Positions 35,095 through 46,880 of a stretch of 64,000 nt of DNA are shown here, piece by piece. The position numbers were made by a program, and so were the translations under genes. This DNA is from Mesodorylaimus sp. YZB2_4. Lineage: Eukaryota; Nematoda; Enoplea; Dorylaimida; Dorylaimidae. The first letter of the stretch is position 1. Each line of letters starts with the position of its first letter. The notes under the pieces were generated by a model that saw nothing but the letters and a program-made list of their open reading frames with translations, searched no databases and was not told the DNA's origin. The stretch lies in the NCBI GenBank assembly GCA_030248295.1, contig JASANH010000737.1:1-64000 (forward strand), in the 5' to 3' direction.

Positions 35095-36178
35095 TCACAT
35101 CGCCCGACCCGAGTTCGTTATAAGTCGCCGAAGTTCCTCGTGATAAAGACCTTGCACAAATCATCAGAACGTGGTGGCGTTGGTGTAAAGGTGACTGTGA
35201 GAGAATATGAGATGGAGACATCTCACGCGCGCCAATATTCATCTTTTGTTATTCCCTACTATCCTTAGCAGATGATAAAATAACTTTCTTTCATATTTCC
35301 CACAATAGTGGTCAAATAATTTTTTAAAAACTTGAGCAGATCTAAAAGCGACTAGGGTCTGTCCACTGGAGACAAGATTTAACCAATCCGAATAATAGGC
35401 GTGAATATTAGGGACAACTCTGTCATAACCTCTGGAGTCAGAGACAGGCTATACTGGTTAAGCAAAGAAATACCTAATTATATCAGCCTCACGTTAAAGT
35501 TGCATCTAGTCTTCACAAAAGATATCGCTTACACAGCCATATTGTGCTGGACACTAGCTCCTGTCAGAACCTCCACTACTGACGGATGTGAGGGTACCTA
35601 TCACTTTTGAACACAGCAAACTGTTTTGCAATTGTAACATGGAAGGTGGTCAAGGGGCTATTATTTGTGCAGATTTGGTGTTTGGGTACAGACTATATTG
35701 CTCTTCCAACCAGGTACATATACCTAAAAAGTTATGTCATTTTCAGGAATCAAATGTCATTTTAGATACTCGTACGACCTGCGAAAAATCGTCAATTCCT
35801 TGTTAGAGTTTGGCTAGTGGCACCCATTCATTAGAGTTGACAAGAATGCTTATGAGAGCTGTCACATATGGACCCTTCCCTTTGCAGAAATTACTCCGAA
35901 AAATTGGTCGTTCTCACAGCTTACAATTTGTCTGGCATTCTTGGAAGTTACGCAGAACGAAAACGTGGAATGAAAGACTTTATGCATGCATGCATTAAGC
36001 ATATACTGCAAATCCTAGAGTCGAACAACTATGAAAATGTTTCTGTAACTGCTTATAGTGGTTATCTTGCAAAATTGTTGAATTTTCACCCTGTTGACCC
36101 GATCTTTGAAAAAAGTGACCCGACCTGACCCAAAATTAAGCTGACCTGACTCGACTCGATCTGGGGTCTAGTTGCGAG
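35095..36178 (+). mobile_element. Interspersed repeat of about 1.1 kb, copy 2
   Basis: It aligns in the same orientation with 8340-9395. It starts near CGCCCGACCCGAGTTCG and ends in CCCGACCTGACC...GATCTGGGGTCTAG, against GATCCGGGGTCTAAG in copy 1. Divergence is moderate with several indels, so the copies are old. No long frame is present. It lies 3' of the GPCR and 3' of CTLD-PAN copy B. Confidence 0.7.
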
Positions 36179-36370
36179 TAAGACTTATTTCCTTCAAGCA
36201 GCCGAGGATACCAGGCATCCTGAGCCTCCTTACCACAGTAAACCTTAGCTCGTGCAGGAGTTTTTCATGTCACATGAGACCGTCTTTCAAACAGTGCCAT
36301 TATTGTTCCTTTTCGTGCACTTTAAAAACATGACAATCAGAAACTATTCCACGCAAAAAAAGATTTTATC

Positions 36371-36376
36371 TTTATT
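36371..36376 (-). terminator. Polyadenylation signal AATAAA of CTLD-PAN copy B
   Basis: On the minus strand AATAAA begins 37 nt after the TGA of copy B, a normal position. Copies C and D have no AATAAA this close. Confidence 0.6.
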
Positions 36377-36412
36377 TTTCTTGATTGACGTCGTACAAAT
36401 ATTGCAAGCTTT

Positions 36413-37490
36413 TCACGGCCTGTTGCTGTAATGGTAGCATCCTGGTTTGGGTGCGAGAAAGCCGTGCTTAGACGCGTCTGATTGATCGAACATGGAAATT
36501 TCGCAATCGCCATTGAGATACCAATTGAAACTACGACACGGCCTCCTTATTGCGCATCGATACGCGCAGTCGTTCACAGTGGCCATTGACTTATCGATTA
36601 GAATAATTGCGTCTTGGTTTATGCACGAGTTCGGAAAATGGTCGTAGTCATGCATGGTGTCTGCAAAACAGTTTAAAGGTGCACAACCAAAGAGTAACCC
36701 CACTAATCGTAAGACTTGCTCGCTGCGTCTTACAGACTACTGTAGCATCGAACACCGCCCCATTGTGGCCATCACGCAGACTCACTTGTCAGAGCGCATA
36801 AAGGAGGCAAAAGTGTTTCGCACGGGACGTCTTCGAATTTGCTAGAGTTGGTATTCAGAACCAAGCACGCCCCATCCCCTGGATTGGGATCGTCAGTAAG
36901 ACGCCCTTGCAGAAATGTCACGTTCACATTTTGTTTTGCGTGGGTAATGTTGGCGAAAGTGAAGATTTGGGTGAACGGGCCGAAGACATTGCCATTAACA
37001 TTTGCCATTGGGTTGTTTTTCATGCTCACGTAAACGTATTTGACGCCAAGGTTTTTCTAAAAAAGTTTGAATTCGAAGAACCGTAAGATGTCAAGGAAAC
37101 CTGAAAAATGCATACCGCCATATGATTCGAAATGATTGCGGTCTCCTTGTTTGTTAAAATCAAACCCAAAAGAGCGTTTTTGCTCTTGCAAACTCCATAC
37201 GCATCGTCCCAATTGCTTTTTATGTAGCCCCCACTGGATGTGTCCGATGGAAGGAAGAAACAGCGGCCCCCAACTGCCACTCCGCCATACTCAGTCGAAC
37301 AGATTTGTTTGAAATCGATTGGATCAACGCAGTACTGACCTGAAAAAGGGCTGCGTAGCATCGTGAATTCATGCGATGCGTGTGGATTTTTGTCAATGCT
37401 CATGTGGAGATTCCGCGGCTCGCATATGAAAAATGTTTTCTCACTTTCAACAACAGACACTAGGCAGAAAATGAATAAGTGGCGAATCAT
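36413..37490 (-). CDS. CTLD-PAN copy B, secreted C-type-lectin plus PAN/Apple protein, 262 aa, intact
   Basis: Predicted secreted protein. Exons: 37490-37445 (signal peptide, MIRHLFIFCLVSVVE), 37339-37116 and 37056-36786 (CTLD), 36660-36413 (PAN). CDS is 789 nt with junction phases 1, 0, 1. CTLD residues are about 16-180. Cysteines include QYCVD, QICST, GRCFF, GVCKS, GACLVL, VPCET and PLCAL, in the usual spacing. There is a partial Ca-site-like DDPNPGD but no WND motif, so calcium-dependent sugar binding is uncertain. PAN is about 181-262: NSCINQ, NDCAYRC, PCRSFNWY, GDCEIS, PGCYHYSNRP-stop. NVT and NIT are glycosylation sites. This copy has the smallest introns (105, 59 and 125 nt) and may be closest to the ancestral layout. 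PAN and CTLD modules bind carbohydrate or protein; the real ligand is unknown. Confidence 0.9.
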
Positions 37491-37559
37491 TATGGGCAGG
37501 GCATTAAAAAGGGGAATGGTCCAACGCGAATCGTGAGAGAGAAGATTGTTGGTCGGAAA

Positions 37560-38700
37560 AATGTACCTAACGGCTCTAAAACTGTAACTGTGGACGATAA
37601 AGTTGGTTAGAGAATGTGAATTTCCTGAAAAAATTGAAGCCTAGTCTGACTGAAGAATTCAAGAGAACTGAGGTACGACAGCTCACAGTCGCAGGTATGA
37701 GGCCCCTTATAGGCAGCCTTTGTCCCAATGTTCAGAAACTGACGTGGGCGAAAGGTCGAGGCTCGACCTCATAATTAATACAAGGTATTCCGTGTGAGAC
37801 ATGGTAACTTGCCAGGAGGCAGAAGTTTTTGTGCCGCCTCCTTTGTCAGTGATCATCAAGGCACAAAGATGTTTGGGTTCTGCCAGCAAGAAAGGAGGAA
37901 AAAGCTCCACAAGAATCAAATAGACTGCTTTCTTGTCTTTTCACACCAAGACCTTTCTGAAAGATCAATATTCTGGATCTGTGACCTGTCTGAAGAAGTT
38001 GCGAGCAGCGGCTTGGAAGCAGGTCCGATTCTCGCGTACACAAACCAATAAAGCGGCAGCAGCAGTGACTAACAATAAGCCATTGCCCGACAACGAAGTA
38101 TTCCCGCGAGGCAAGCTTCAGTCCCTGACAACAAGGAAGCATACCGAAATCTGGTTCTGTCCTGCCAAAAATTAGAAGGCATCAACAGTTGTGTATGATC
38201 CCATGCAGAACTGCGCATCTCTGTTTTCAGCTTTTCGTAACAGAAATACGGCGGCGGGTGGCTCACGATCGACGATTTATCCGCAGTTTCACTCTGTGCA
38301 GTGTTTCTTTTGCAAGTTCTGTTTTCTGTCATACTGTATACTGCACTGATGGAATTGTCTGAAAAAATACTAGGGAAGGAATCAAAAGTTTTTTAGAATA
38401 AAGCTGGAATCCTTGAGGGATTCAGCAGAGAAAGCGTTAGACAGATAATTTACGATGGCTAATCATATTTTCTGTTCCCCGACTTTTTACCAAGCGATCA
38501 AATACACGTTCAGCGACAGGCGAAAAAAATGTTTGCACACGTTTATGGATCGCGTTAAAAATGTAACAGCCAAGAAGAGAAGACTCGGTGTCCGCTGTGA
38601 TGGTCATTGTGAAGCTCGAATGCTCCCGACATGTAGCTCAGGGAGACCTGGAGATAGACACACTCTAATGAGCTGGAACGAGAATCCGTGATTGCGCCTT
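37560..38700. repeat. 5' flank of copy B, homologous to the flanks of copies C and D
   Basis: From about 37640 to 37830 this matches 46330-46490 and 55090-55260. The best block is AGACATGGTAACTTGC about 310 nt upstream of the ATG, preceded by a GTGGGCG element. Near 38595-38660 it holds GATGGTCATTGTGAAGCTCG, a repeat also found at 49455, 55722 and 57742. No gene is seen. Confidence 0.65.
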
Positions 38701-39384
38701 TGTGAAACTTTTGTCGCAGGAAAGAGGGCCATTGTGCCTCCAATGATTATGATTGGGCACCAAGTGCCAGAAGCTCGCACTTCTTTAATTACGCGCCTGC
38801 GCGCCGCTAATGACATTGAAGCGGGTTCGCCTGCTTCCTCTCGAGATATGAAGAAAATATACTGAAACCGGCAGAATAGACCGAGCAAAATGTATCCAAT
38901 TTCCTATTCGATGCTCTCCGTTTTCCATTTTTGGCTTCGCAGGCGGTTCAATGGAAGACTACTTCTATCATAAGCGACTAATAATCGATTTGTTCTTAAT
39001 TACGAGTATGAACATTGATTCGTGTTTTCATTCAGCTTCACTGGCCGATAAAACTTTTTACAGTGATGAAGAAGTTTTTTTGACGAAGGCACAAACGAGG
39101 GTATTGTTCGTGAATCGAACTGAAATTTACATATTTAAAAGTGACATGAAGAAGAATTGCGCTTTGACTTCACTCAAGCTAAATATTTTGATAGTCGTCG
39201 GTGAGATTTCATCATTTTGTCAGGTTTTTTCGAGGCTAGACCACTGAAAAAACTCGGAAAAGTCAAGGAATCCAACAGTTGCCTGGGAGAATCAGCGGGA
39301 ATAGAGTTGAGTCAAGCTTTCAACACTCAGTTATGTCCATTTTTCCTCAAAAAAACCGTCAAGTCTGGAAAAAAAACTCACTTC
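38701..39384. other. No gene seen
   Basis: Only short frames are present. One 98-codon plus-strand frame (38951-39247) has no family features and no splice context that I trust. Confidence 0.5.
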
Positions 39385-39535
39385 ACTTTAGTCGCTGACC
39401 ACTGCTGATCAGTTGGCCAGACACCCCTAACATTTTGCTCAAAGCTTTTTCCGCCTACTAGGAACATATTACAATTTTCGGCTTCGCAAAATTTGACTTA
39501 ACCACTGGCAATGTGCCCTCGCTAATGGTCCTTGC
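39385..39535 (+). repeat. Single arm of the GGCCAACTGGTCAG MITE
   Basis: GCTGACCACTGCTGATCAGT then TGGCCAGACACCCCTAA matches the right arm of the element at 7001-7426. The arm ends at CAATGTGCCCTC. The left arm is missing. Confidence 0.7.
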
Positions 39536-39989
39536 TCATCTCGATGGACTCGGCTGGTTTTTTTCAAAAACCACTTAGTACTCGACGTAATAAAGATTGC
39601 ATTGATAAGAGATAACGACTAATCGCTTTCTTAGTGAACTGGCCTTGTTATGCATAACTGCGCGAAAGTAAAGGTTTTTTTTAAATGTTGATCCATCGTG
39701 CTTAACGTTATGGAGTCGATATGCTTACAAAACAACCTAATGTCTCAACAACCGCCATGGAACACGCGAAAATGTTTTGTTTTGCAAGCGAAAAGAATAC
39801 GTAGATTCACATTTGCAAATATGGTTACAATCGTGAGTGAACTATCACTATTCTGTAAATTTTTGTATCATATACCTCTCAGCTTCCCTGGAGGGCGCTA
39901 CAGTGGGAACCAATGCACGCATGCGTCTTGAACCACACTCCACCAATAACTGCCTGCATCGATGTCGTCCAAATCCACATGCTCGCGTC

Positions 39990-42900
39990 TTACGGCCTGT
40001 TGCTGAAGTAGTTGCACCCTTGTCTGGGTGCGAGCAGGCCTTTCTTAGAGGCGTCTAGTTGATCCATGGCGGACAGTTCACAAATGCCGATTGAATACCA
40101 GTTGAAACTGCGACACCACTTTCTCTTAGAGCATCGGAGTGCACAGTCGTTTATAGTGATGATTGACGTTACATTCGTGATTACAAATTTTTGATCAATG
40201 CATGAGTTTGGAGCATGCTCGAAATCTTTCATGGTGTCTGCAAAATAAAATTAGGTCTTACAATTAACGAAGTACAAGGTTGAGACATTTTACTATCTGT
40301 TATCTTTTGGAATGTACACGCGGCACCATGGGCGATCCGAGGCTGGCAGCAACACTTGGACGGCTAAGCAATGTCGACCTAACCTCTTATAACAGAACCC
40401 GCCATTTTTAAAATCTGCATAGTGCGCGCATATGTGCATATCTTGTTGAGTAAACAATGTAACCGTGCTAAGGAGCAGATATTTGTTTCTGCTATGCGAT
40501 AAGAGGTTCGGATCAGGGGTCGGCGATCCAAGTGTGCTGCCAGCTCTGGTTCGCACCATAGGCGACGGGCGTGTATATTCCAAAGAAAGTAGGTAATAAA
40601 ATGTTTTAAAGCTCACAAGCGGGTAGGACATTTTCCAAGTTAAGCACAGTCAAGGCACAATCACATACATTTGGAATTAGGGCGTCTGTAGTGAACTTGT
40701 GTTGTCCTCCTACTTTGAATGTGCGCAATAACTGTCCTACGCATCAAGGCTGTGTGCTAGACTGGTGGACGGGTGTGCGTTGGGATTAACGCGCTTACAA
40801 TTTCGTGTGTGCAAACAATATACAACCTTCTTCATAGCGCAGTCTTTTCAAGGTGGTAAGGATACTGTTACTCGATCCTCTAGTTCTTGAGTTCGGTTCC
40901 TTTCTCTGCACATATATTCAGCTTCATACATTCATTCTGCCAATCTGTCAATCGGCTTCATGGCAACTCATCTTTTGATTCAAGCACAAAGATTCGTGTG
41001 AAGTCTGTTTCTTGAAGGCGGTAGTGATTTAATGGCAAGCAATTTTAAGTAGTGCATGAGGAGTAATAAGGGATAACACTTTACAACGGTTTTCAATGGT
41101 CGATAGCCCTGGGGCCTGTTTCACCAACACTCCGTCCTTTGTTAACGGATCCTTTCTGAAATGGACGGAGGGAGGAGTGTTTCACCAGCATATTTCGAAT
41201 CTGTACGCTGCTAGGCAGACATGCGTCAACGCCAGAGGCAGCGACTGTTTGCGACCGCAACGAAATCGTATGAGCGGTCGCTAGACAAGTCATGCAGGTA
41301 CAGTATGTGCTTGATACTTGACTCTAGCCTTGGCTATCTGACAAGCTCTGTTGATTGTCTGTCTGTCTCACTTGGGCCTGGACTCCAAAGCATAAGAGTA
41401 CATCTGAAATATATAGAAATGCTTTGTTCAGCAGTTGTACTGCATACTTCGGTAATACAAACGCCTTCGCTAGACGCAGAGGTCAGCGGTCAAAGTCCTG
41501 CAAAGTCTTTTAACATTCTCGCTTCGTCAGGTCTTTCGTGAAAGGCAAGAAATTTAGAACCAGAAGCCTGGAAGACGAAACCAAAGCCCATAACCCTGAA
41601 CAGCGGGTTCAGAAGAGCCCTGCGAGTGTTTCTCAACTTTCTGTCGCCTCGCAGCACAAAAATTGGAAAAACCCGCAAGATTTTAGGAGCTGACGGCTGC
41701 TGACCAGCTGGCCATAAGGGTCAAATATTTTCAGTAGAGCTTTCTTCCGCACCAAGAGCTCGGGAATTGTCGAATAAGCATGTCAAGTTTAACTCAGTGG
41801 TTGGCAAAGCTTTCTAAGATCAAGAAGATGTAACTTTAAAATGTTTGTAATAAAATGATTGAAACTGAAGAAACCCTTTTTCATGAATTGTAGTTACTTT
41901 TATTTTATGATACTGTACCGACTGCTTTTCAACATGGACCTCGCCTAGCTTATAACTTCTTTCACTCGGCGCTAGCCTGCAGGAAATGATGAAGCACTAG
42001 AGTATTCGTGAAGATTTTGCAACTTCTCTCTACATTTGGACCAAAATTCGAATTGATCGATTTTTTGCGATAACTAGGGTTTTACGGATAGCAAAATGAA
42101 ATGATTCGATTAAGATGATTCAAACCAGCAAATCGTCTGGCTGCGTTTCGTTCCTCTTTGAGATCTTTTAGATTTGAGATCTAACATCCGCATACAGATT
42201 TCTAATTTTCAAAAGCGTAGTAACTTGAAAACTCAATTTTAACTGAATCTACACTTGAATTCAGTTTTGGCGAGGAGATTCAGTCTCAGTTTCGGTCACA
42301 GTTGACTAAATTAGATAAATTCAGTTAACCGATAGATTCAATTTCAGTTTCAGGTTTCGCTAGTTTCAACGCTAGTTTCAGTATAGACCTGAGAAACAGT
42401 TCATTGCCCAGCATATGGCGACAACTTCGGACGGCCGAACAATCGATGAGGTTTGGGCAGGTATTGCAATTCGGTATAGAAGGGCACCAGTCACTACAGA
42501 GACAGAACTAGAGATCTCTGTTTGCACTTACAATCTGTATATTCGCTTAACAGTATATGTAGATGGTGTATTTTGCTTGGTCGTGGAGTCGACTGCGGGG
42601 AATGCAAGTATGGTCACGCTAGGAGTGCATATTGTATTGGTGGGTGACTGAAGTTCAAAATGGACGTATGGAGAGTGTGGGTGTCGTCTAACGATAAGAC
42701 GTATTGAGAGTGTGCATGTTTTATATGTCCAGTGCACCAAACATTAGACAGACTGTGGTATGACTAATTCAGCTCATGCACTCAACCTGAATCGCAAGAC
42801 TATGTTGAAGCAGTCTTGCGGGTACTCGGGTCTGCTACATACTGTCAGGGCTTAGGACTAAAGATTAGAGCGGGGAGGGGAGATTTTTCATTTTACTTCT

Positions 42901-45900
42901 TACAAGTTGCTTACAAGTTGCTTGTTAGTGAGAAGCTTTGGGTTCTCTAGTCCTAAGCACCTTAGACCTTTTTAAAGGGGGTACTCTATTAGGTATCGGA
43001 CTATACACTCAGACTTACTCGACAATGTGCACAAGACATGCAAAGATGTCGTGCAAGGAGTATCCGCGAATTTGCTCGCCTGGTTATGCAGCATCAAACA
43101 TGCCCCGTCGCCTGAATTAATGTCGTCAAACCGGCGCCACTGCAGAAACGTCATGTTCGCTTCTAATCTCACGTGAGAGGTGTTTTCAGCGGTGTACAAA
43201 AGAGTGAACGGGCCAAAGAGATCGCCCTTGACACTAGCCTGTGGGTTGTTTTTCATCGCTATCAAAACAGATTTGTTGCCGATAGTTCCCTGAAACACGA
43301 AGCGTGAAGATGATGCACGGTTGAAGCCTGACAAGAATAAGGAGCAGTCGTACCATTACGTATTTTGAAATCGCTGCTATCTCGCTGTTTGTGAAAACCA
43401 AACTAAAATATGCGTTTTTGCTTGTGCAAATGTCGAATGCATTGTCCCAAGTGCTTCTAATATAGGCGCCAGTTGATGCGTTCGAAGGAAGGAAAAAACA
43501 GCGGCCCCCATTCACCACTCCGCCATACTCGGTCGAACAGATTTGCTTGAAGTCGATTGGATCCACGCAGTACTGACCTGTACGAAGAGCACATGACACC
43601 TTCTATACCATCTAAATGTGTCTCACTTTTAACCGTGGCTGTACTACAGACATCACAAGCTCACAGTTCAAACCCAGTCATAGAACAGGGGTCTCCTTAC
43701 GCTAGTCCTGCCCACAAGCCAATCAAACTACAGCTGTATCTGCAGAACGATGTTGAGGGTCAAACGAATAACATTTTTTAAATGTTCACGCCAAACGCAT
43801 TAGCTTTTGGTCTGCCTCTCAAAACCCAGTTTCACTTCACACCGCTACTTTTCCCTGCGCAAATGTAATTATTTCTAAAAAAATCTGTTAGCAGACAACA
43901 AAAAGGTTAGCCCAGCCACCCTACTCGAACCATATGCGAGGCAAACGGGGTTGGCTGGGCTTCCTCGGCGGCACATGCTTAAGTGGGTTATACTTATCTG
44001 GACGTGATATATCTTTTATGTTGCCTTCAGGGCGAGGCTCACAATCGTTCTTCCACACTCACCCACAACGTATGTCTCTGTGATGTACTTGGTACCTCGT
44101 GAAGTTCATGAGCAGACACGGTAGTGCGGATAAGAGTTTCTGACCATGAAATGGACGATCTTTAGGCGGTCTTTACGAGTAATTTCAATGGCGCGGGTTA
44201 CCGTTCCGTTTGATGCTTCTCTTTTAAAGAAGTTTGGAAAAGGTGTATGACAGTCAAGTCACTCAATTCTCTTAGTTGTAGGAACAAGTGTTTTGAGCCA
44301 AACTAGTTTCTAGCAAAAAACTAAAAACGGTTTTATTATTTTCAAAAAAGTCTGTTATGCCAGACTCAAAACTTTTAGACCAGCCAATGCACACAGTGGA
44401 GCCCGGGCTTAGAATGGTTGGTCTACTCGGCCACAAGAAAAACGAGAGGTGGCCCAACATGTTAGGCACTGCAAACAGCTTGTAATTGCTCGCACACATA
44501 CTGTACGTATGCATGGATATGTCAGCATCCAAGCCGCAAAGCTGTGTTCTGTGTACTGCTGCTGTTCATACAGGCTCCCCTACCCTGCTACGGGCACCAT
44601 GCGACTAAACGCGTCAAGCGACTATTCGCAACCGCAACAAAATCGACTGCGAGGTAGCGTGCGGCCCTGTACCAGGCGTCTGGGCAGCGTCTGGCTGGCG
44701 AGCCTGACCCCATAGTCCGTGCTAATGATAAGTTGTCTTGCTGTACGTCTTGCCTTATTTAAACCGTTTTTGGTTGATTAAGTGCCTTGCGATTGCATTT
44801 TTAGCGCTACCTGTAGTACCCTATAGCTGTTGTTGGGAATGGAATGGAGCAATTGATGTCGATGCGCCTAATACAGCACAGTACATCCCTTGGCGCAGCC
44901 GCGTATTTTGCCGCACGCCACCTCGCACCCGCTTTCGTTGCGGTTGCGAATAGTCGCCGGACGCGTTTAGTCTCATGGTGCCCGTAGCAGGGTAGGAAAT
45001 AGAAAAGTGCCTCCCCAAAGACAGCTGTGCTGGTCCACACGAGCAACCTGCCTACTGTATGCTAAAGCTGTAGCACTGCGAGGGAAGTGATTTGGCTTGT
45101 CGTTAGACCTATGCCTCGAGGTAAACTGAAAAATATTTTGCCCTTCTTTCAACTTTATGTTTACGCTCATGGTTTATCATATCAGTAATGACACAATCGA
45201 GGGTGAACGGACACATGACACAAAATGATTTACTTATCCGCGAGTCGACGAACACTCTCTAGTAACAATAAGAGCAAGCGCTACTACACATAGCCCGAGC
45301 CATAGACACTCCAAGCCCACTTTGAGGACCACAAGCACAGGATTGCGTGATTCTCTGCTCGTTGCCAAGATCAGTCGTCCTGCTGATATTCATGCAGAAA
45401 AAGTAGCCTCTGCTCAGACATTTTTCCTAAAGCGTGTTTGCGTGAAGCAGTGGCCGAGTAGACCAGCCATCCCAAGCCCTAGTTCCACTGTGTGCATTGG
45501 CTGGTCTAAAAGTTTTGAGTCTGACATAACAGACTTTTTTGGGAATAATTCAGTTTGTGTCTGCCCCAGTAAGTACGCTCTTGCTGCTTTGTGTCGCAGT
45601 AGAGCTTGATATTCGAGGAAAATCGGCCATGATTAGCAGTAATCAGGCACATAATCGATTATGGGTGAATTATAAAAGTTAAAATCCCCTGTTTTTTTCC
45701 GCTGAAATACATAAGAACCTTGGGTCAGAACATCATAAAACAACCCAAATTTTCGCACTACAGACCAAAGTTTCAGTTTCTGAACTCTGGATCGGGGACT
45801 CAGGAGGCAGTATAAATGTTCTGCCATGCACAGAGTGGCAGAGAACTCTGTACAGAGCGCGCAGTCAGAGAGACCGTGGTGGCAAGTATAAATAAACGAA

Positions 45901-46085
45901 CCTTAAGCACTGAAATACGCAAAGCAGGCTAAAGTCGCGAGCAACCGCTGTCATCAATCAGTTTTCACTGGATTTCGATTGCATACAAATATACTGTACA
46001 AAAGAAACTTACTAAATGAATCAAGGGGGTTTCACTTACTTTTGACTTGAGTCATCAAGCAGCAAATAAATATTTTGCGAATCAT
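39990..46085 (-). CDS. CTLD-PAN copy C, secreted C-type-lectin plus PAN/Apple protein, 262 aa, intact but transposon-expanded
   Basis: Exons: 46085-46040 (signal peptide MIRKIFICCLMTQVK), 43577-43354 and 43289-43019 (CTLD), 40237-39990 (PAN). Exon sizes 46, 224, 271 and 248 nt and phases are identical to B and D. Introns 1 (2.46 kb) and 3 (2.78 kb) are swollen by mobile DNA (44343-45543, 40304-40586, 41690-41830, a SINE), while intron 2 remains 64 nt. CTLD: GRCFFLPSNAST, DICTSKNA, GACLMLHN, TPCTTS, HVLCTL. PAN: NSCIDQ, NDCALRC, WCRSFNWY, GICELS, GCNYFSNRP-stop. Compared with D, exon 2 differs at 2 of about 74 residues, exon 3 at 15 of 90 and the PAN exon at 28 of 81. The exon 1 link across 2.4 kb rests on sequence and phase match, not on transcript data. 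Homologous 5' flank precedes the ATG. Confidence 0.85.
40304..40586. mobile_element. Fold-back element of about 280 bp in intron 3 of copy C
   Basis: The left arm (CTTTTGGAATGTACACGC, then GCTGGCAGCAACACTTGGA, then AACCTCTTATAA) is mirrored by the right arm (ATAAGAGGTT, then TCCAAGTGTGCTGCCAGC, then GCGTGTATATTCCAAAG). Arms are about 95 nt with a central spacer of about 90 nt. No coding frame is present. Confidence 0.8.
41690..41830 (+). repeat. Single, diverged arm of the GGCCAACTGGTCAG MITE in intron 3 of copy C
   Basis: GACGGCTGCTGACCAGCTGG, then AATATTTTCAGTAGAGCTTTCTT and ACTCAGTGGTTGGCAAAGCTTTC follow the order of the right arm at 58600-58740. Confidence 0.6.
41831..42971. other. Intron 3 of copy C, no additional gene seen
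   Basis: AT-rich, with repeated short words such as AACTGAAT and TTCAGTTT around 42190-42390, much as at 9480-9560. No exon was recognised. Confidence 0.5.
45170..45272 (-). repeat. tRNA-derived SINE, truncated copy
   Basis: The reverse complement has GAGTGTTCGTCGACTCGCGG, then AAATCATTTTGTGT and GTTCACCCTCGATTGTG, matching the B box and body of the copies at 25313 and 56135. The tRNA-like 5' end is missing. Confidence 0.65.
45271..45425 (-). pseudogene. Decayed copy of the membrane-segment exon of the 5.7-11.9 kb gene
   Basis: The reverse complement aligns with 7700-7556. Both read CTGAGCAGA, then TTCTGCAT or CTCTGCAT, AGGACGACTGATC, CAATCCTGTGCT, TGTGGTCCT or CGTGGTCCTA, and GTAGTRGCGCTTGCTCTTAT. 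A length change after the Cys-rich part shifts the frame, so the membrane helix is not read in phase. It is flanked by a SINE on one side and a fold-back arm on the other. Confidence 0.65.
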
Positions 46086-46880
46086 GATGCGTGGGCCTGG
46101 AAAAGAAGTCTATCGAACTAGAGATATCCCGGGAGAGAAGTACCCATAGAAGATCAGAAGAGCAAAACTTGATCATATGGTAGCAATGTACTGGGATGGG
46201 AGCACCTTGGGTGAGTCAGTATACTACTTCCAGTGAATGTGTTTCAGGCAGTGCCTGCTTTGAAGTGGCAGACAGAGAAGATATAACCAAACAAAGACGA
46301 AAAGCGATTTGGAGACTTGACAGAATGGCTCAGACTGGTTGAATTTCGGGGGCTAAGTCATTGAAGCTACCACAGTCGCACTGCAAAAATAGTGGAACGG
46401 GTCAATACTAGCGTGGGCGCCACAAAAATCTCCCATCTTATAATTTATACATAAGCAATCGCGTTAGACATGGTAACTTGCTAGGTGAAAGCAATTGTCT
46501 TTTCGCCCACTCGCAGCACATATGGAAAGCTGTGACATACGGGTGCAAGAAAAGAAACATGAATTTTTCACAAGTTCATCAGATACTTTTGCAAAGACTT
46601 CTTACTCGCGACTGTGCGACATTTCTGAACTGTTTCATTGAAAATCGAAAAAATCACTCCCGATAAAATCAAAACACCAACCCGAAAGTTTAATAGAATA
46701 CAGTTTTTTATGAGGAAAAACAGAATGTTTGCTGAGTTTCGCCAAACAGTTCGTTCAATGTTTCGCATCAGGCAAAGCCGCATGCTGCCACCCACACCTT
46801 TCAAACTTGACTTGCTCGACTTTAACCTGCGAATGAAATTTGTAGGCTACACGCAGAACGATAGAGGATTTTTGTTGTAA
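46086..46880. repeat. 5' flank of copy C, duplicated at copy D
   Basis: Aligned with 54925-55640: GATTTGGAGACTTGACAGAATGGCT, GCGTGGGCGCC, AGACATGGTAACTTGCTAGG, ATGAATTTTTCACAAGTTCAT, ACTTTTGCAAAGACTTCT, CGCGACTGT, and near the end GCGAATGAAATTTGTAG. The alignment shows that the duplication that made C and D included at least 0.7 kb upstream of the start codon. The first part also matches copy B (37640-37830). Confidence 0.75.

Larger units (their letters stand above)
44343..45543. mobile_element. Nested fold-back element of about 1.2 kb in intron 1 of copy C
   Basis: Outer arms are 44343-44434 (CAAAAAAGTCTGTTATGCCA ... GTCTACTCGGCCAC) and 45448-45543, its reverse complement (GTGGCCGAGTAGACCAGCCA ... 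AACAGACTTTTTTG). A second pair of inverted arms lies inside: 44577-44674 (CCCCTACCCTGCTACGGGCA) and 44909-44997 (TGCCCGTAGCAGGGTAGG). The inner unit could be an independent element, because a relative of its GCGACTATTCGCAACCGCAA motif occurs at 41240-41275. A SINE remnant and a membrane-exon remnant lie between the inner and outer right arms. Confidence 0.8.

Noticed and set aside
39990-43577. Copy C read as two separate genes (PAN-only and CTLD-only)
   Set aside because: Exon sizes, phases and order are identical to copies B and D; only the introns are enlarged by repeats.
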